A stretch of DNA of 64,000 nucleotides from Enterococcus sp. 4G2_DIV0659 (GTDB lineage: Bacteria; Bacillota; Bacilli; Lactobacillales; Enterococcaceae): positions 2,942,001-3,006,000 of the forward strand of contig NZ_NGLE02000001.1 in assembly GCF_002140715.2 (NCBI RefSeq), in the 5' to 3' direction. Under the pieces are notes generated by a model. It saw nothing but the letters and a program-made list of their open reading frames with translations. It was not told the origin of the DNA and made no database searches. Within the stretch, counting starts at the first letter, position 1; every line of letters starts with the position of its first letter. Of this stretch, positions 59,737 to 64,000 are shown one piece after another. The position numbers were made by a program, and so were the translations under genes.

Positions 59737-60437
59737 TTAAATTGATAAGACTAGAAAGAGCGAAAATGAAGTTTACAAAGTATACACTAAGTGCGGTGAT
59801 TATCAGCGTGGTTATTATTTTAATGACGGCTTCTATGGGGATTTTTGCAGAAAATGGAGAAATAGTATTTAATGGGGTTAAAGAATTACTATTGGCAGGA
59901 GATCTGCTGATTCGAGTATCATTCACTATTTTAGCGGGGGTTTTATTAGCTCAGGTGGTCATTAAAGAATTTGAAAGAGACACAATTAAAATCTTGTTTA
60001 CATATCCAATCTCCAGAAAAAAAATCATGTTGGCAAAGTTGTTAGTTGTTTTTGGCATGACGATGTTTCTAACTTTATTCTCTGAATTATTATTTATTAG
60101 CTCGATCACATTGTTAAATAATTCCTTTCAAATTACTAAAGAAATGATTGACTTTTCTATGATCAAAAGCTATTTGATTCATACAGCTTTATTTAGTGGA
60201 ATAACAACTGCTTGTATCGGATTAGTTCCCTTGTATTTTGGTATGATAAAAAAATCAGTAATTGTTACAATTAGTTCGGCTGTTGTTGTTAGTCTTGTAT
60301 TAAATGGTAATGTTGGCGGAGATGGCATCAGCTCAAATGCATTTTCGTTTTCACTAGTCCCAATTACTTTATGTATTATCGGTATTACGATGGCGTATCT
60401 TGCCTTTTTCAGAATTGATAGAAAAGATATTCTCTAA
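59733..60437 (+). CDS. ABC transporter permease (BcrB/YcbO-like)
   Basis: 234 aa with six transmembrane helices. The short cytoplasmic 'FERDTIKILFTYPISRKKIM' after helix 2 is typical of ABC-2-type lantibiotic or bacitracin immunity permeases. Starts in the ATGA overlap of the ATPase gene. Works with the preceding ATPase under the two-component system. Confidence 0.88.
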   Translation: MIKLIRLERAKMKFTKYTLSAVIISVVIILMTASMGIFAENGEIVFNGVKELLLAGDLLIRVSFTILAGVLLAQVVIKEFERDTIKILFTYPISRKKIMLAKLLVVFGMTMFLTLFSELLFISSITLLNNSFQITKEMIDFSMIKSYLIHTALFSGITTACIGLVPLYFGMIKKSVIVTISSAVVVSLVLNGNVGGDGISSNAFSFSLVPITLCIIGITMAYLAFFRIDRKDIL

Positions 60438-60451
60438 ACAGAAAATAACAT

Positions 60452-60506
60452 AAAAAAAGTCTTAAACAACAACTATCTAAAAAATGGTGATTGTTTAAGG
60501 CTTTTT
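60452..60506. terminator. Terminator after the ABC permease gene
   Basis: AAAAAGTCTTAAACAA and TTGTTTAAGGCTTTTT form a long A/U-rich stem with one G-U pair, with a T run. Confidence 0.88.
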
Positions 60507-60672
60507 ATATCTAGTTTCTTTTAATCATTTGAGCCTTATCTCTTGTTAGTTGTGAATGTTAGCGTTTTCTGATAACATAACACTAGCATGTCACTTAGAT
60601 AAAATTATATTAGGTATGGAAGAATCAATAGAAAAACAAGGATTTATTTTTCCGTTACCAAGGAGGATTTTC

Positions 60673-61947
60673 ATGTTTCAATGGAAAAAGCTTAAAAAAG
60701 AAGACAGAAAAAGGGAAATTCTAGCAGGAACAACTTCATTTTTTGCCATTTCTTACATTATCATGGTGAATACGGTCATTTTGGCTGAGGCTGGGATGCC
60801 AAAAGAATTAACCATTTTCGGGACGATATTTATTTCAATTATTGGCTCGATTTTGATTGGGTTAGTTGCTGATGCTCCAATCGTTTTAACAACAGGGATG
60901 GGTGTTAATTCATTTTTTACCTATACCTTAGTTCTTTCATTAGGATTGACCTGGCAGCAAGCGTTGGCGGTTAGTTTTTGTTCAGGAGTTGTTTATTTAC
61001 TGGTTGCTTTTACAAAGCTAAGTAAATTGTTTGCAGAAGTGGTGCCAGAAACCTTAAAAACTGGAATTACTGTAGGGATCGGCTTTTTCCTTGTGTTGAT
61101 TGGTTTGGAAAAAGGGCATTTGATTTTACGAGGAGAGCATACTTTTTTACAGTTAGCGCCGTTAGATAATACTTTAACGTTGTTGACGTTGTTTTCTCTT
61201 ATTTTGACGGTCACTTTATTTATCAAAGGGATTCAAGGTAGCTTTTTCATAGGGATTGTCGCGGTGACTCTGATTGCAAATATCTTTGGTATGGTTACGC
61301 CCACAGAACATTTTTCTTTAAGTGGGTTAGGAAATTATTCTCAAATTTTTTTGCGATTAGATTTTAGTTCATTTTTCTCTAAAAGTTTTTTACTAGGAGT
61401 ATTTGCGTTATCCATGATTTTGATTTTTGAATCAATGGGCTTACTTAAAGGATTGATGCCAGAAGCGGACGAAAATAAATATTTACGAGCATATCGTATA
61501 ACAGGTTTTATTACATTACTTTCCAGTATACTGGGAACAAGTCCAACTGTAGCAGCGGCTGAAAGTGCCACAGGAATTGAAGAAGGAGGAAAAACAGGAC
61601 TCACTGCGATTACGAGTGGTATTGGCTTCTTTTTTGCTTTAGTAGCCCTTCCTTTTTTGTCTTACATTCCGGATTCAGCATTAGCACCAGCAATTATTAT
61701 AACGGGATTTTTAATGATCCAACAAATCAAAACACTGCATTTTGATGATTTCAGTGATTATTTTCCTGCTATGCTGATGATTGTATTGATTCCATTTACG
61801 ATGAACATTTCTGATGGAATGGCGTTTGGTTTTGTCGCCTATCCATTAACGAAATGGGTTGCAGGAAAAAAAGCAGAACTTCCATTTCCTATGTGGCTGA
61901 TTTCAGGATTATTTCTGATTTATTTAATTGTCAATATACTGATATAA
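60673..61947 (+). CDS. NCS2-family purine permease (AzgA/PbuG-like)
   Basis: 424 aa with about 12-13 membrane segments. 'EILAGTTSFFAISYIIMVNT', 'LTTGMGVNSFFTYTLVLSLG' and 'LSSILGTSPTVAAAESATGI' are signatures of the AzgA-like hypoxanthine/guanine/adenine permeases. ATG 60673 has AGGAGG 6 nt upstream; the frame to 60556 was rejected. No purine riboswitch was recognisable in the leader. Confidence 0.93.
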   Translation: MFQWKKLKKEDRKREILAGTTSFFAISYIIMVNTVILAEAGMPKELTIFGTIFISIIGSILIGLVADAPIVLTTGMGVNSFFTYTLVLSLGLTWQQALAVSFCSGVVYLLVAFTKLSKLFAEVVPETLKTGITVGIGFFLVLIGLEKGHLILRGEHTFLQLAPLDNTLTLLTLFSLILTVTLFIKGIQGSFFIGIVAVTLIANIFGMVTPTEHFSLSGLGNYSQIFLRLDFSSFFSKSFLLGVFALSMILIFESMGLLKGLMPEADENKYLRAYRITGFITLLSSILGTSPTVAAAESATGIEEGGKTGLTAITSGIGFFFALVALPFLSYIPDSALAPAIIITGFLMIQQIKTLHFDDFSDYFPAMLMIVLIPFTMNISDGMAFGFVAYPLTKWVAGKKAELPFPMWLISGLFLIYLIVNILI

Positions 61948-62010
61948 AATGAAAAGAGTGTGGGAGATAACTCTAAAAGTTATAGCTAAGAGTCCTATAA
62001 AAAAACAAAT

Positions 62011-62070
62011 GGCAGGAACAGAAGCAACTCTTTTGGAAATAAGCTGAATGCTTCTGTCCCGCCTCTTTTA
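62011..62070. terminator. Bidirectional terminator between purine permease and ktrB
   Basis: GGCAGGAACAGAAGC and GCTTCTGTCCCGCC form an interrupted stem followed by TCTTTT. The flanking 'GTGGGAGATAACT...AGTTAT' at 61961-61982 is a worn copy of the dispersed hairpin core. Confidence 0.82.
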
Positions 62071-63468
62071 GCCAATAATAATTTTTTCAGATGGATATTC
62101 ATACCCGATATCTCGTGTTTCTTTTGGAACAAATAACATCAAGGTATAAAGCATACCAATTCGACCGATAAACATTAATAAAGCAATCATCACTTTTCCT
62201 ACAGTAGTCAAATCAGAGGTAATGCCTAAAGATAAGCCAGTTGTACCAAATGCTGAGGCCACTTCAACAATGATAGCAATCAATGGATGATCTTCGGTAG
62301 CTGTCAAAAATAATACGGCAAAGAAACACATAATTAATGAAAGCATAAACACAACAATCGATTTTTTCACATCATCATCATCAATCCGTCGTCCAAAGAC
62401 ATTGATCTTATCTTCGCTTTTCAAAAAAGCATATAAGTATAAACCGATAATCGCGACGGTTGTTGTCCGAATCCCTCCCCCAACTGAGCTAGGACTACAG
62501 CCAATAAACATCAACAAAGAGAACACAATCAAGGTAGTGACTTGAAAATCACCTAAATCATTGATTTGCAATCCCGCATTTCTGGTAGTCATAGAGTAGA
62601 ACATGGATGTAATCCATCGTTGAATCTCATCCATCCCTAAGAATAGATGATCTTTCTCTAATAAATAGATTAAAAGTGTTCCACCCACAAACAAAATCAT
62701 AAAGGCTAATAACGCAATTTTACTAAACAAAGAAAAACGAAAAGGCAATCCTCTTTTTTTCTTCTTAAAAAATAACCATTCACGAACTTCCATCAATACA
62801 GGAAAACCAATCCCGCCGATAAAAATTAGAAACATGATTACAATTAAAAAAACATAATCATGAGCAAAAGGAATAATTGAGTCACCAGTCACATCAAATC
62901 CCGAGTTTGTAACAGCAGAAATCGATTGGTAAAAACCAAAGAAAATTGCTTTAGACCAACTATTATAATAGCCAGAAAAATAAAAATAAGTAGAAAAGAA
63001 GGCACCAAAAATCATCTGAAACCATAAAATAATTGTAAATGTCGTTCGGATTAAACGGACAATTCCGCTTAATTTCGGTTGATTCATGTCCGTCATAATC
63101 AATTGACGCTGCTTTAAAGAAATTCTACGCTTGGATAGAATAATAAAAGCGGTAGAAATCATCATAATTCCTAATCCGCCAATTTGAAAAAGAATCTCCA
63201 TTAAAATAATCCCGCGATCATTAAACACGGAATTGATATCAAAGGTAGATAATCCTGTCACACTGACTGTGCTGATCGCCATAAACATCATATCAATAAA
63301 GCCAACATGAGAGCCTGGTTCTCTAAAAAAAGGTAGACAGAAGAGTAAATAAGAAACTACCGTCATAATAATATAGTATGAAACAATGATTTGAATAGAT
63401 GAAAAATTATTGGAAACAAAACGTCTTCCCTTACGTTGAGCCAGCCAAATAAGCCGCATTCGATTCAT
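62068..63468 (-). CDS. ktrB: Potassium uptake protein KtrB (TrkH family)
   Basis: 466 aa with four pseudo-repeats of helix-pore-helix. The selectivity-filter regions 'TVSVTGLSTFDI', 'AVTNSGFDVTG', 'MTTRNAGLQINDLG' and 'AFGTTGLSLGITSD' each have the central glycine. ATG 63468 has AGGAGG upstream. It is the K+ channel subunit of the Ktr system; the regulatory KtrA is not in the window. Ktr proteins are c-di-AMP controlled in many Firmicutes, which ties it to the BusR locus at the other end. Confidence 0.94.
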   Translation of the reverse strand: MNRMRLIWLAQRKGRRFVSNNFSSIQIIVSYYIIMTVVSYLLFCLPFFREPGSHVGFIDMMFMAISTVSVTGLSTFDINSVFNDRGIILMEILFQIGGLGIMMISTAFIILSKRRISLKQRQLIMTDMNQPKLSGIVRLIRTTFTIILWFQMIFGAFFSTYFYFSGYYNSWSKAIFFGFYQSISAVTNSGFDVTGDSIIPFAHDYVFLIVIMFLIFIGGIGFPVLMEVREWLFFKKKKRGLPFRFSLFSKIALLAFMILFVGGTLLIYLLEKDHLFLGMDEIQRWITSMFYSMTTRNAGLQINDLGDFQVTTLIVFSLLMFIGCSPSSVGGGIRTTTVAIIGLYLYAFLKSEDKINVFGRRIDDDDVKKSIVVFMLSLIMCFFAVLFLTATEDHPLIAIIVEVASAFGTTGLSLGITSDLTTVGKVMIALLMFIGRIGMLYTLMLFVPKETRDIGYEYPSEKIIIG

Positions 63469-63664
63469 AATGGACCTCCTGAATATCATTAAAACAAGTA
63501 TAGCAGAAAATAAAAGATGGGCAAATAAAGAATGATGCGTTAAAAGAAATAAGAAATTGATTAAAAAAAATAAGAATTCACCACAAACCCCACAGAACAT
63601 GTTATTTTAATCACAAAGGTGTAACATCTATAGTGCTGATTAGATGTTTTTATATTATTTATAA

Positions 63665-63682
63665 ATGTGATTGAATTCACAT
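63665..63682. promoter_or_regulatory. Palindrome ATGTGATTGAATTCACAT before the flavoprotein gene
   Basis: Six-bp arms ATGTGA / TCACAT flank 6 bp, matching the CRP/FNR-type pattern TGTGA-N6-TCACA and also Rex (TTGTGAW-N4-WTCACAA) except for the two outer bases. It lies 63 bp before the ATG at 63745. Which regulator binds is not decidable from sequence. Confidence 0.55.
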
Positions 63683-63744
63683 GATGTGGATAAAGGGAAA
63701 ATAACTGTTTGTTTTGGTTAAACTTTTCAAGAGGTGGGGAAAAA

Positions 63745-64000
63745 ATGAAAAAAGTAATCATAAGTTTACTATCATTAAGTTTATTTGCAGGAATCGCTGT
63801 AGGATGTACAAGTGACCAAGAAAAATCAGCCAAAAGCACTAAAGCATCAAAAGAAAGTACAGAAGCAACGTCAGGTGCTTCTGCGAACGGTTATTCTGAT
63901 TTAAGCGAATTAGAAGATAAATACGATATTGTGATCGTTGGTGCAGGTGGTGCGGGTATGACAGCAGCGCTTCAGGCAAAAGAAGCTGGAATGAATCCCG
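63745..64000 (+). CDS. Lipoprotein flavoprotein, fumarate-reductase/urocanate-reductase type (partial)
   Basis: The first 85 codons are in the window. A signal peptide ends in lipobox 'AVGC' (Cys about residue 21), a Ser/Thr/Lys-rich linker follows, then the FAD-binding start 'YDIVIVGAGGAGMTAALQAK'. RBS GAGGTGGGGA. In enterococci and Listeria such surface flavoproteins are terminal reductases, for example for fumarate, linked to extracellular electron transfer. The substrate is not readable from the fragment. Confidence 0.85.
   Translation, partial: MKKVIISLLSLSLFAGIAVGCTSDQEKSAKSTKASKESTEATSGASANGYSDLSELEDKYDIVIVGAGGAGMTAALQAKEAGMNP

Noticed and set aside
60511..60672. Purine riboswitch before the NCS2 permease
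   Set aside because: No conserved purine aptamer core (TATA.....GG...loops) or terminator pair could be found in the leader.

Overview
The window looks like a chromosomal segment from a low-GC Firmicute, almost certainly an Enterococcus. Supporting features are AT-rich DNA, strong AGGAGG ribosome-binding sites, a ydiF-rex-ydiL-ydiK-groESL neighbourhood, a tyrosine decarboxylation cluster, LicT/BglP/BglA, the MurT-GatD pair, and dispersed 'TGAGATATGACTT' terminator hairpins. The species cannot be fixed from sequence alone. No rRNA, tRNA, CRISPR array, prophage or origin was found. The only mobile element is a decayed IS1182-type insertion sequence.

Layout. 1-2843: glycine betaine ABC transporter (opuAA and the start of opuAB) on the minus strand, with its probable c-di-AMP-responsive repressor BusR and a 22-bp-spaced bipartite operator lying over the opu promoter. 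2857-8995: ABC-F protein, Rex, a CPBP protease, a YdiK-like membrane protein, and groES-groEL behind a perfect CIRCE element. 9045-10275: broken IS1182-family copy. 10291-15631: accessory stretch with two secreted proteins (one with ChW repeats), an ECF-type sigma factor with its putative membrane anti-sigma factor, TraX, and a hypothetical membrane protein. 15793-19080: M-box riboswitch, a possible leader peptide, and an Mg2+ P-type ATPase. 19632-24923: the pyruvate dehydrogenase operon pdhABCD, with a Rex-like box upstream. 25244-27491: CcdA, a TlpA-like thioredoxin and two related single-cysteine proteins. 27702-29740: a GT-C-type membrane glycosyltransferase and YerC. 30273-37100: T-box-controlled tyrS, divergent from tyrP-tdcA-nhaC. 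37168-42403: AI-2E family exporter, a lipoprotein remnant, TetR with a divergent Fe-S flavin enoate-reductase-like enzyme, and an azoreductase. 42746-47136: licT-bglP-bglA with two RAT/terminator antitermination sites. 47296-54538: a guanylate-kinase homologue, a MacAB/YknXYZ-like efflux system, a frameshifted glyoxalase, a serine hydrolase and manA. 54607-56665: murT-gatD. 56935-60437: two-component system plus ABC transporter resembling YcbLMNO. 60673-64000: purine permease, KtrB, and the start of a lipoprotein flavoprotein of the fumarate-reductase type.

Themes. Several loci concern osmotic and ion homeostasis: OpuA/BusR, KtrB, MgtA and NhaC. Others concern redox: Rex, PDH, the flavoproteins and CcdA/TlpA. 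RNA-level control is rich and readable: M-box, T-box and two LicT RAT sites, besides protein operators (CIRCE, BusR, Rex-like boxes).

Three reading frames (ccdA, a glyoxalase and a lipoprotein remnant) are each disturbed at a run of six or seven T residues. This means either homopolymer errors in the assembly or genuine slippage or phase variation. All calls come from reading the sequence; no database search was run.
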